DNA of 64,000 bases, taken from assembly GCA_015680685.1 (NCBI GenBank), contig MNCI01008925.1:368346-432345 (forward strand), given 5' to 3'. Made by a program: the position numbers and the translations under genes. The stretch comes from Gnetum montanum. Lineage: Eukaryota; Streptophyta; Gnetopsida; Gnetales; Gnetaceae. The notes beneath the pieces were generated by a model that saw only the letters and a program-made list of their open reading frames with translations, had not been told where the DNA came from and did no database searches. This document shows, piece by piece, positions 43,301 through 53,263 of this stretch (position 1 is the first letter of the stretch; the number at the start of each line of letters is the position of its first letter).

Positions 43301-45902
43301 TTATTCTCTACGCTATTTGAAAGCTTTATTATGTAGTTATTTTCTAGCAGTAAGAGCATAACTATGATCTCTCTTCAGGTATGAGATACTATATTCTCAC
43401 ACATGTTGCTTTTTAACTACAACTCTAAGGAAAAAAGTTCACAATGAAAGCTAAATAATTAATTTTTTTCTACAATATTAATTTATTTTTGTTTTAAAGG
43501 CTCAAGAATGGAAAGCTTTCACCTCTTGTTGCTATTTGTTCTTTATCTTTAATTGTTGTATTCTTTTTTCTTTAATGAGAATTTTCTCCTTGCCTTTACA
43601 AGAAACCCTTTAGTAAGAAGTAAAAATCCATGAAGGTCCTTTTGAATAAAGATAAAGGCTAATCCTTTTCATATCCTAAAGGGAAGATTTTTTAAGATTG
43701 GCTATAAAGATGAAAGTTTGAAAAGGAATCTCTAAATGTGAGAGAGGTAGAAGGGTTGGTGGTGGCCTGCTACCTCCCCCACCGTTCAAGGGTCGTGGGG
43801 GCACAAGGGGTCCTTCACTCCTTGTGTCTTTGGAACCATACTAGCATGGCAGTTCCATGCATTAGTAAGAGGAGGCTATGACCTGCCTCATTACCCCACT
43901 CAGTAGGACCTTTCCTAGGAGGGTTGAATAGTTCAACTCTACGTTGGGGTGTTTTTACCAAGTGTGTCATGGGACGTGCTATGGGATGTTGTGTGCGCTC
44001 CTTGGAGCATGACACCAACTACCAGCACATGGTGATGAATCTGGAGGGTTCAGCTGGTAATCCTTGTGGTGTCCATGTGAGTGGAGCAAGGGATTTCTAT
44101 CTAGCTTGTTAACGTATCATGAATATTGAATATGAAACACCACTCAGGAGACATACTAACTATTAGCAACCGTTTGGGACGCGACCGCCAACGAGTGTCC
44201 TCAAACAGGATTTAGGTGCCTTCTGGTCTCTGGCAACACCAAGGCCTAGATACCTCCAAATAAACTCAGTAGTTAATGTCAGTATGTGTGTGTGCTGTTG
44301 CGGCGTGCGGTTGTTAGAAATGTAACGATTGCATTATATGTGAACTACAAATGACTTACTTTAAAGAGATTTAGCCAACTTTGCCAAGTACTGTGAGTTG
44401 TTGAAAATTTCCTATTTTGTTCAACTGCCTAGTCTACGTGGTCCTTATAATACCTACTTGTAACAAATAAAATTTTGCAAAAACATTTGAGCACAACTCC
44501 GCAATCTACTCCTAATTTTCCCCAGAGAAAGAGATAGTTCCACAAGAAAACTAGAAATAGAGCAAGATTCGATGGAAATAAGCAGAAAAGAAAAGAAAGC
44601 AGATTTGTGTAGACCTCAAATATTTAAACAAGGTAAAATGACACGAGTAAACACTTCGCAATAAAGCTATCCCAAATTCAATATCTACGAATTGTTCAAA
44701 CTTCCAAGGCTCAAACAAGCAATATCTTCAAGACAATCCTACTATGCTACCAAAAATTGCTGCGTAAACTACCACGTACGAGACTCCATTTTGACTAGAT
44801 AATAGATGTCAACGATTGCATTCAAACAGAACCTTTGAAAGACTTGACAATTTTTGATTGAAATACCATGGAAATTCACTTTAAAGATAAAAAGAAGCTA
44901 TTCAGGTCCCATCAAAATACCAAAGATTTTCTGAACCCTCTCGACTACTGAATTGTTCAACGGCGTGACTACAAACAGAGGCTCTCTTACAACAATCCCA
45001 ATAGCAGTTCCCACACGTTGCACAATAACGAAATTTACTACTAAAATGCTCTTAAGGCTTTTAAACACAAGCGCTTCTATGGCAAAATTTTAATAGAAAT
45101 TTCTATCGGGCAACAAGAACAATAAGAGCAATCTAAAAATCCCAAAATTACTTGCCAAGGATGATACTATCTAAACCACTAGCTAAGCAATTTAAAAACA
45201 AAATAAAAAATGAAATGCATAACTCACAGGACCATGACAAAGAGGTTGAAATCTTTATTCTAGCAAGCCATCTTACAAGCAATCATCACAATTTCCTCTT
45301 TACAAAGCTCTTCTTAAGACCCCAAATGTGTCTCCAAGTGAGAGCCCAAGTGCTAACTAGTAGCCTTCCAAAGTGTGATGTATGAGACCTCCCAAAAATC
45401 CCAATGTGATGATGATATCCTCCACCCCCCCCCCACCTTTTTATAGGGTTCAAAGGTAGGTAGGGAAGTTACATATTTAAAAATATCTCACCTAACTTCT
45501 CTCCCAAGTAACTTGGCCAACCAATTAGGAGATTACTTGCCCAACAAGTTAGAAGGTTACATGCCTAATAAGTTAGGTAAGTTACAACAATATTGGGTGG
45601 TTTCAACCACCAAAGAGATAAAAAGGTTGCAATTGACAAGTGGCCTTGGTGGTTACAAACATCATGGATTAAGGTTAGAAAGTTACAACTTCCACATAAA
45701 GTTACAATATATAAATAAAAGCTATAGTTGAAAATGTCCATAAATCCTTCTCCTTTTTCTTAAATCATTATATATGTATTTGAAAAATTAGTCTCCTTTT
45801 TTCGTCAAACCAAAACTGTACTTGTTTGCTTTAGTTGTGACTAGCTGCCTTCTTCCCGCTATCCACTTGCAAGGCCCCAATTAACTTTGATTGATGTGAA
45901 AT
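43301..45902. other. Intergenic stretch, nothing recognised
   Basis: No domain or repeat family is identified. Local features are a run of cytosines at about 45425-45436 and a degenerate tandem motif resembling CCAACAAGTTAGAAGGTTAC at 45500-45590. 43750-44350 is somewhat richer in G+C but has no supported frame. Confidence 0.4.
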
Positions 45903-46466
45903 TTGCAGCGATCGATAGCAACAAAGCCAGAGGATATAATGTGTGCTGCCAATGATCTGCTGAACTTGTCTCTCTACATTTTTCATCTTTTTTTGCTGCG
46001 ACATGTGTCACCACTGCCACAACCAAAAATCTACTATGATTTTCGGCCACCCATGGTGCCCGCGGACACTGCCTTGAGTTGGTCCATTTCTACATCGCAC
46101 GGATCCACGCAGATGCCAAACTTGGCAAGCCCTACTAAGGGCCCGATAGAGGACCTTCTCCCACTGCTGAGCATCATGGGCGCTACTATCTTTGCTTGCC
46201 GCTCCTGCCCGCCTGTAGCCGCTATTCATCCAGCGTCTTCCGCCAACGCGCAGCCCTCCCCTGCTGTTTCTGGAGCATGCGTAGGCACTCGCACTGGTGC
46301 TCGCAGCGCAATGGCTTGCGTGCAAGATGGTGCTCAGACTGATGCACACGTAGAAAGCAACGGCAGAGACCATAACAACTCTCGTAGCGACACTCGTAGT
46401 CGTTGCAGTGACGGCGGCGGCAGCAAGATGATCTTCACCGCAGGTGCCCATCAACAAGGGTTTTAG
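45903..46466 (+). other. CpG-rich open frame of unknown origin
   Basis: A 187-codon frame, overlapped by a similar-length frame on the other strand, lies in a patch far richer in G+C and CG dinucleotides than the rest of the window (46050-46460). The residues are rich in Ala, Ser, Pro and Thr and match nothing I know. The patch is followed at once by a PPR fragment, so it may be host-gene DNA such as a promoter or transit-peptide region. Neither strand is preferred by the sequence alone. Confidence 0.3.
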
Positions 46467-46511
46467 GCTTCCAATCCAGGTTTTCTGGGTTCGTCTTGTG
46501 TTGCCAACAAC

Positions 46512-46658
46512 TGCGTGAGTGAGGGTTTTGACATTTTTCCCTGGATGCAGCAAGCGCGGATGAACCCCAACGATTACACCATCGTAACCATTCTCAATGG
46601 CTATGCCAAAACCAGGAGCCTACAAAAGGACGTAGAACTAAAATATTTGTATTTTTGA
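46512..46658 (+). pseudogene. Pentatricopeptide repeat (PPR) protein fragment
   Basis: The frame encodes FDIFPWMQQARMNPNDYT, then IVTILNGYAKTRSLQK, ending DVELKYLYF and a stop at 46656. This matches the plant PPR consensus (MQxAGxxPNxxTxxxxLxACAxxGxLxxG) over one full 35-residue repeat and part of its neighbours. PPR proteins bind organelle RNA. Only about 45 residues remain, so this is a fragment or an exon end of a decayed gene. Confidence 0.65.
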
Positions 46659-46924
46659 AATATTTTCCGGAATGGTATTCCAATGCTTCCACTGAAATCT
46701 ATTTGAGCATGGGCAGCGATTTTTGCTAATATCTAGAATATCCAAAAGCCAGTTTTTTTTTGCCCCAAAATCACACCCAATAACAATCCTATCATCTCAT
46801 TCAAACTTTGATTTAGAACCTCACCACAGAGTCCTAGCAACCGGGCAATTGAACTTTGATATGTTATTAGGTGGATACATACCTTACTCGATGAGCCAAC
46901 AACCTTTGAATACATAATGTTAGA

Positions 46925-47045
46925 AGCATGACTTGACCTTTGTAATTCATTGAAAATGAAGTAAGAGGCTTACCAAAATCGAACCCATGAGTTTTAGTTT
47001 TCAAATCAAGAGTCTCATTGTTCCATGGAATGGCCAAATGTGCCA
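46925..47045 (-). mobile_element. tRNA-derived SINE-like element, copy 2
   Basis: The minus strand reads GACTCTTGATTTGAAAACTA, then CATGGGTTCGATTTTGGTAA, parallel to 41379-41420 and with a better preserved B box. The A-box part is decayed. Confidence 0.55.
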
Positions 47046-47195
47046 ACACTAACACTAACACATTGTTTGTTGGCATGTGTTTTAGGATTGTTGATTGTTG
47101 AGGCGTATTCCTCTTGAGTTTCATCCCGATTTAGAATCTGCTTGGGAAAATCTTGGGGTGTCGAACAACGTATCCAAGGACAACGTTGTTACAAA

Positions 47196-47208
47196 TGTTA
47201 TCAAAGCC
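47196..47208 (+). promoter_or_regulatory. Candidate primer-binding site of chromovirus G (initiator Met-tRNA type)
   Basis: TGTTATCAAAGCC resembles the common plant site TGGTATCAGAGCC with two changes. GTTGTTACA immediately before it would be the LTR end. It lies 139 bp upstream of the gag ATG. The LTR itself could not be delimited. Confidence 0.5.
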
Positions 47209-47346
47209 TCATAGTTTCAGTTATCAGTAAAACTTTCATGCTAAAGGGGTAAGAGGGTTTTTGGTTTGTGAGGTTTCCATTTTCAACTTTTGTTAGCCAC
47301 TCTCCCTTTGAGGGTGACCTTGTGCTAAAGCTCTCTCTTGGGGACC

Positions 47347-48680
47347 ATGGAGCCTGGTGGACCGAGTGACATGGCTAATGTTCAAGAAAACCCAAAAATT
47401 AAGGCCAAGATAGAACTTGGTCAAGATGAGACTAAGTTTCAAATGTTATGGAATCATGTCAAGGCAATTGATGAGGCCTTAGCCTATCCTAGTCCAGAAA
47501 ACGTGGATGTGATCCATCACATCCTTAAAGATGTTGAATTGCCATAAGAAAAGATGGATCTTTGCTCCAAGGATAAGGTGAAAGTGGTAGAGGCTAAGGT
47601 TTTGATATTGGAAGGTCATCTGGATTGCATGATCAACCTCTACAAGGATCTATTAGGATTCTTGGAAGAGGCACAAACAAAAACATCTTTGGTTGAGGAC
47701 CTAGTTGGTCAGATGAAAGTTCTAGAGGATGCCCTAGTGGCGGTAAATCAAGAACTATCTAATTTGAAAATTGAAAATGCCATCCATAAATCCTCCTTAA
47801 CAGGATGCTTGGCAGATGAGCCAGTAGTGATGTCCCATATCAAAGCTAGAGAACCAAGTTCTTACGATGGTGAGAGAAATGATGCTAAAATTGATGCCTT
47901 CCTCCATGATGCGTAGATGTACTTGAATACCAAGGGTGTTCCTGCAGCCCAAAAGATCTTCACATCATCTCAATTTCTCATAGGAAGTGCTAAGCTATGG
48001 TGGCTTAGCCTCATTTGTGCCCAAGAAAAGGGCACTGCTACAGAAAAGATAGAGACATGGGACAAATTTAAGGCAACATTGATCAAACAGTTCTATCATG
48101 GGAACTCTGAATGGGTAGCTAGAACCAAGCTAGAGACCCTAAAATATTCAGGGAAGCTTGAACATTATATCAATAGCTTCCAATAGCTCATGTTGTTGAT
48201 TCTTGATATGGGAGATCGGGATCATTTTTTCAAGTTTGTAAATGGGTTACAGCCATGGGCACAGATGGAGTTGCGTTGAAGAGGCATTGACTACCTCACA
48301 GAGGCTATTGCTGCTACTAGCACTTTTCTAGACTTCAAGGCAATGAAGCCAAATAAGGGTAAGCCGGGGAAGGAAAAGCATGTTATGGCCTCCCACTCTT
48401 AGAGAATAGATACAGGTTCCATCAAATGTGGAAATACATTCAAATCGGTTCATCAAGGTAGTCATCTAATGGGTGGTCCTCCAAGAAACCAAGCCTCTCA
48501 ACAAAAACATAAGGATATAGGGAGAAAGTGACAACATGGGGCCAAGAAGAAAAAATTTATGAGAGGTGCCTTTAAGGGGCCAATTTAATGCTTCTTGTGT
48601 TGAGGAAACCACCTAGCAAGAAATTGTCCCCTGTGTTCAAGAAATACTACGAATAGGCAAGGGCTAGCACGAGGAAAACA
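47347..48680 (+). pseudogene. gag of element G
   Basis: ATG 47347 (MEPGGPSDMANVQEN). Residues 60-160 look coiled-coil (EDLVGQMKVLEDALVAVNQE). EPSSYDGERNDAKIDAFL (47850-47905), IGSAKLWWLS (47980-48010) and WDKFKATLIKQFY (48059-48097) make up the gag capsid-like domain. A zinc knuckle CFLC-x-GNHLARNC (48593-48632, with one Cys-side codon now a stop) follows. Stops at 47545, 47915, 48184 and 48278 break it. Confidence 0.8.
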
Positions 48681-48684
48681 ATTC

Positions 48685-49370
48685 ATGGCACTCGATTATC
48701 ACCCTAACCCATGCCTTCATATTACTAATGGAAGCACATCAAGGGAACAACGAAGGCTAGCAGTTATGATGGAGTTGTTTGACATGGTTATGCAGAGGTC
48801 AGGAGCTGGATACTCCCAGAGTACTAATCTTGATAATTTACATCAAGTTCAATTGGCCCCAATCACTGTGAGCTCAAGTGAAATAAGTGTCCTCATTGAT
48901 AATGGGACTAGTCACAATTACATAGTTCTAGCCATGGTGAAAGACTTATAGCTAAAAATGGAACCGGTCCAAGCCTCCTGCAAACTAGCCAAGTTCAGAC
49001 TCCTTCGGTGCATCGGGGTATGTCGTAGTGTCCCAGTTCAAGTGGGCTCATGGCAAGGAGTTATAGATTTTTTAATTATGGATATGGACTCCTTTCAGGT
49101 TATTTTGGGATAAGAATTTTTATGCAAGGCCAAACTTTTCATGACTCCACACTTAGACCTGATCTTTATTTCGCATAAAAGCTCCCCATGCCTAGTTCAA
49201 ACTCATGGAGCACAGATGGGAAAGGATGAGGGCTCTAGCTCCTAGATTGTATCACCAATGGTGATGAAATGCTTGGCTAGGGATCCTACCAAGAAATTTC
49301 TACTAGCTATGCAAACATGTGATCCTTTTGAGGTTTGTGGCTCCCAAACTAAAATTGACCCATGCATAGC
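48685..49370 (+). pseudogene. Protease of element G
   Basis: ISVLIDNGTSHNYIV (48883-48927) is the active-site region, with Asp-Asn-Gly in place of Asp-Ser/Thr-Gly. FLIMDMDSFQVILG (49070-49110) is the C-terminal protease strand ending in ILG. The following residues lead into RT. Confidence 0.7.
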
Positions 49371-50720
49371 ATAGGTGCTAGATAATTTTAAAGATGTGAT
49401 GTCATCTAAATTTCTAGGAAGTTTTCCACCTCGAAAAGCTATGGATCATAAAATAGAATTGCATCCAAGTACTGACCCTTCTATCCAAAAGCCATATCAC
49501 TTAATAGGACCAAAATTGGGGGAATTAAAGAAGCATCTTGAAGGTTTGATGTTCAAGGGATACATTCGTCCCTCAAAATCCCCTTATGGGGCACTGGTGC
49601 TATTTGTTACTAAGGAGGATGGAACACTACGGCTCTATTATGATTACAAGTTCCTGAATAAACACACTATCAAGAACAAGTACCTAGTACCACTCATTTC
49701 TAATTTGTTCAATCAATTAGTAGGGGCCTAGTATTTCACCCAGCTAGACCTCTAACAAGGGTACTGCTAGGTTCACATTTCAGAAGAGGACAAAGAAAAA
49801 ATTGCATGTGTAACTTGTTATGGGTCATATGAGTGGACAGTAATGCCCTTCGGGCTTTGCAATGCACCGGCTACATTTTGTACCTTAATGAATGAGATAT
49901 TTTGACCCTTCCTGGACAAATTTGTGGTCATCTCAATGATATCTTGATATATAACCAAACAATGGAGGAACATGCCCTCCACCTGTAGTTGGTCTTTGAG
50001 AAGCTACGAGAAAATTGGTTGTACTTTAAGAAAGAGAAATATGAATTCTTCTACTTAGAGCTAAAATTTCTAGGACATCTCATAGGGTATGGGCAGGTAA
50101 AGCCAAATTTGAAGAAGGTAGAGTTTGTGCACCAATGGCCTGCTCCCACTAATGTGCATGAGGTTAGACAATTTAAGGAGTTTGCCAGCATCTATCAAAA
50201 ATTCATTAGAAATTTCTTAGGTATTACTACTCCCTTGACCAATTTGAAAAAGAAATAAGCTGCATGGTAGTGGAATTCAAATTGTCAGCAAGCCTTCAAT
50301 AGGATCAAAGAAGCTTTAACCTCCCATCCAGTGTTGGCATTGCCTGATTTCTCAAAACCTTTTAAGGTTCATACAAATGCCAGTGAGAATGCAATTGGGA
50401 ACGTGTTGTAATAAGAAGGTCATCCTGTCACTTATGAGAGTTGAAATCTGAATCAAGTAGAGCAAAGGTGGCCAATCCATGAAAAAGAAACATTCGCTAT
50501 TGTCCATTTCTTAAGATCATGGAGACACTACTTGCTAGGAAGTCGTGTCCTCGTAAAGACAAATAATATGGCAACTAGCTACTTGTTGAATCAAATGAAG
50601 CTAAGGCCCAAACAGGCCCAATGGTTGGCCATGTTATCTAAACAATTAACTTACCATCCTAGAAAGGAGAACATGGTGGCAGATGCATTGAGTCACCATC
50701 CTTAGCCTACCTCCCAGCTC
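49371..50720 (+). pseudogene. RT and RNase H of element G
   Basis: [52 protein letters not shown] (49840-49880). The active site reads LNDIL after a frameshift near 49930, with the first Asp of the YxDD box changed to Asn. RNase H: FKVHTNASENAIG, KETFAIVHFLRSWRHYLLG and KENMVADALSHHP ending near 50703. The layout is that of chromoviruses. Confidence 0.8.
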
Positions 50721-51800
50721 TTTTCTATCACTAGGCCACAAACTTCACATGTTTAATGTGATGAAGTATTGTTGGCTAAAATTGAAGATGGAATAAAAAG
50801 GAATCCTCATATCATTGATCTAATAAAACTAATAGAAATTGGGTGAGCACCACAATTCAAAATAAGGGATGGACTGCTTTGGTTTTAGGATAATCAGATA
50901 TGCATTTTGGATTGGGATGGCCTACGCAAGGAGATAATCTGAGAATGTCATGACACACAGTGGGTTGGGCACCCTGGATAGTAAAGGACCTTGGCACTCA
51001 TTAAGAGAACCTTCTTCTGGCCAAAAATGTATCAGGATGTGATTTCTTATATCCAGAGGTGTCTGATGTGCCAGCAGGATAAGGGGTCTACGGAGCATCC
51101 AGGTGGTCTTCTGTTACCCTTGGAAATCCCTCCATTTCCGTGGGCTACAATGTGTATGGACTTCATCACAGGATTACCAAATATTTAGAGCTTAAGAAGT
51201 ATCATTGTAATGGTGGAAAAATTTTCCAAATTTTCCATATTCATTCCCTGTCCATCATAGTGCTCAATTGAGGACACGGTAGCATACTATTTTAATAGGG
51301 TGGTTTGATATTTTGGGTTACCCATTAGCATCATTTGAGACTGAGATCCACAATTCACAAGTGCTTTCTGGTGAGCCTTATTTGGCATGATGGGTACCAC
51401 CCTCAAATTTTCAACAAGCTTTCATCTACAAACCGATGGTCAAATAGAACGAATAAATCGAGTACTTTAACAGTACCTTCGACACTATGCTTGTAGTAAC
51501 AAAAAGAACTAGTCATTTCTGTTAGGGATTACCCAGCTAAGTTATAACATCCAGAAGTCATCAACTACTGGGTTTTCTCTTGCAAAACTGGTAATGGTAA
51601 GGCAACCCATTACCCCTCATATGGTCTCCCCCTTATTGTAGGGTTAGCATCCCTCAGCAAATGAATCCTTGAAAGTGTTGAAATAGCAAAATATCATCTG
51701 GAGAGGGCAGTGTAGCGAATTAAAAGGTAGCTAATCAAAAACACCAGCACCATGAATTTAAGTTTAAAAATTGCGTTCTCTTGAAGTTGGACCCACATCA
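50721..51800 (+). pseudogene. Integrase of element G
   Basis: The zinc-binding domain is represented by ECHDTQWVGHPG and RCLMCQQDKG (50940-51090), and MALIKRTFFWPKMYQDV lies between them. Core: WATMCMDFITGLP (51150-51180), then DPQFTS (about 51345) and HLQTDGQIERINRVL (51422-51468), so all three catalytic positions can be traced across frameshifts. Confidence 0.75.
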
Positions 51801-52250
51801 TTTTAAGCCAAGGGAACTACCTCCAAGTTGATGAGGCAGCATGATGATGCTTTCTGAATCATCGATAAAATTAACCCTATGATATATAAGCTTCAACTAC
51901 CAACCAATATGGATCGAGTCCATCTAGTTTTTCATGTCAACATGCTAAATCCATTGTTGTATGGGTTCCCATATCTAGAAAGAAGTCTCTTGATCCGAGA
52001 GCAACCTTGTATACAATCTATACAAGGAAAGAGAGCAGATTGCATCCAAAACTTCCAGACCACTGGCCATGGTGTAAATTTAAAAGTGGAGTTTCTCATC
52101 CACTGAAAACATCGTCCTAACTTAGATGATAGCTGGGAACCACTGGAGCGCTTGAGGTCCCAAGAAAACTTGATCCTAGACTTTTTTATGGAGCAAGCAA
52201 TCGACCTCCCACCTAAGCTGCTCCAATGATGGATGGAGAAACCTCCCATG
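51801..52250 (+). pseudogene. Integrase C-terminus and chromodomain of element G
   Basis: MIYKLQLPTNMDRVHLVFHV (51879-51938) is the C-terminal integrase motif (YxLxLPxxxxIHPVFHVS). The chromodomain follows: VEFLIHWKHRPNLDDSWEPL (about 52086-52145), then ERLRSQENLILDFF. Known chromodomains in this position read EYLVKWKG...ATWEP. Such domains can steer integration toward particular chromatin marks; activity here is not expected. Confidence 0.8.
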
Positions 52251-52831
52251 TAAAAAAATCAGAAGAGGCATGGATGTGGTGCCTTATAGGATTTGAGAGC
52301 AAATTCCTATGAGAGTCAACCTCGAATAGGGGAGGAAGGTGCCTAGAGCCATTCAAAGTGCTCTATAGGCAATGGGACTTAAGGTTCAAATAGACAAGGA
52401 GCTATTTTGAACTTGAGACCCCTAGAACTTTTGATCAAATAAGCCAAGGGATGTTCTAGAACTCTTGTATCCCTAGGTCGGTGCATTCTATCATGTCGCA
52501 ATGATAGACCACTTGATGTCCTTCCATAGCCTAGCATTTCAAGCTAGGTATGGATGGTGTTGAGGTCAACCTCGCCATGCTAAGCATGGGGTCATTATCA
52601 ACAATACTAAAAGTGAAAACCCCACATGTCCCCCCTCGTGGAACCATAAAAATGAACTTCATATACGTTTCCTCATGGAAAAGTTAAAGGAATAGATGAT
52701 GATAAGACACATTATCCTAAAATATACTCTGTGCTTCTGAAGCACATATAAATTCACTACGAAGTTGAGCTTAATTTTGTATCTCAAACAAGGCAGTGCA
52801 AAGGAAGTGAATTGAGGAATAAATCATCATC
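52251..52831. other. Noncoding stretch between element G and the GAD pseudo-exon
   Basis: No frame of interest. It may hold a remnant of G's 3' LTR and the 5' flank of the GAD segment, but no direct repeat confirmed this. Confidence 0.4.
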
Positions 52832-53096
52832 ATGGTTTTGAGCAAAGTTACTAAAAACTCAGACGAGACATCTGTTGATGGCACCTTTGCATCACGTTAT
52901 TCACAAAAACCTATTCCCAAGTTCACTCTACCATAGACGTCTATCCCTAAGGAAGCTGCATATCAGATGGTCAAAGATGAACTCATGATGGACAGAAATC
53001 CAAGGCTGAATTTTGCCTCATTCATCACCACTTGGATGGAGCCTAAGTGTGATAATCTCATCATGGACTCCATTAACAAGAATTACGTGGACATGG
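52832..53096 (+). pseudogene. GAD: Glutamate decarboxylase (GAD) first-segment pseudogene
   Basis: From ATG 52832 the frame encodes MVLSKVTKNSDETSVDGTFA, SRYSQKPIPKFTLP, a TAG at 52934-52936, then [40 protein letters not shown] and INKNYVDMD. This is the N-terminus of plant glutamate decarboxylase almost residue for residue (family: MVLS...TFASRY...IPKEAAYQ...[21 protein letters not shown]...[11 protein letters not shown], from memory). The enzyme converts glutamate to GABA in the cytosol; its active-site Lys and calmodulin-binding tail lie far downstream and are absent. Homology ends at VDMD, where a SINE-like head begins. The stop codon replaces the Glu/Asp after Pro. It is a host gene fragment, not an element gene. 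Confidence 0.88.
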
Positions 53097-53104
53097 ACTT
53101 CAAA

Positions 53105-53172
53105 ATATGTTCTAACCAACTCATGACTTGTAGCTTTCAAATTAAAAGTCTTACCAACAAGCTAAACTATCA
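53105..53172 (-). mobile_element. tRNA-derived SINE-like head, copy 3
   Basis: The minus strand (53166-53110) reads TTAGCTTGTTGGTAAGACTT and then AATTTGAAAGCTACAAGTCA. It is about 80% identical by eye over 48 bases to 41363-41410. It directly follows the end of GAD homology. Confidence 0.6.
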
Positions 53173-53263
53173 TAAAATTTTAATAATTTTAATATATTGC
53201 TATAATAGTAGTACCGACAATACAAGGCATGAGGCATACGCACCTATTATCTTTTTCAAATGA

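Larger units (their letters stand above)
47196..52265 (+). mobile_element. Element G: decayed chromovirus (Ty3/gypsy with chromodomain)
   Basis: One continuous gag-pro-RT-RH-IN-chromodomain order on the plus strand, with about two dozen stops and frameshifts. The LTRs are not clearly visible; GAD-like sequence begins only 570 bp after the chromodomain, so the right LTR is short, truncated or absent. Confidence 0.8.

Noticed and set aside
43740-44120. Possible gene in the GC-richer block
   Set aside because: Short frames on both strands, no motif, no homology that I recognise.
45425-45436. Cytosine run as a regulatory element
   Set aside because: An isolated homopolymer with no supporting context; may also be length-unstable in sequencing.
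46008-46553. 181-codon minus-strand frame as a gene
   Set aside because: It overlaps a similar frame on the other strand in a stop-poor, GC-rich patch; neither has a recognisable domain and the PPR fragment is on the plus strand.
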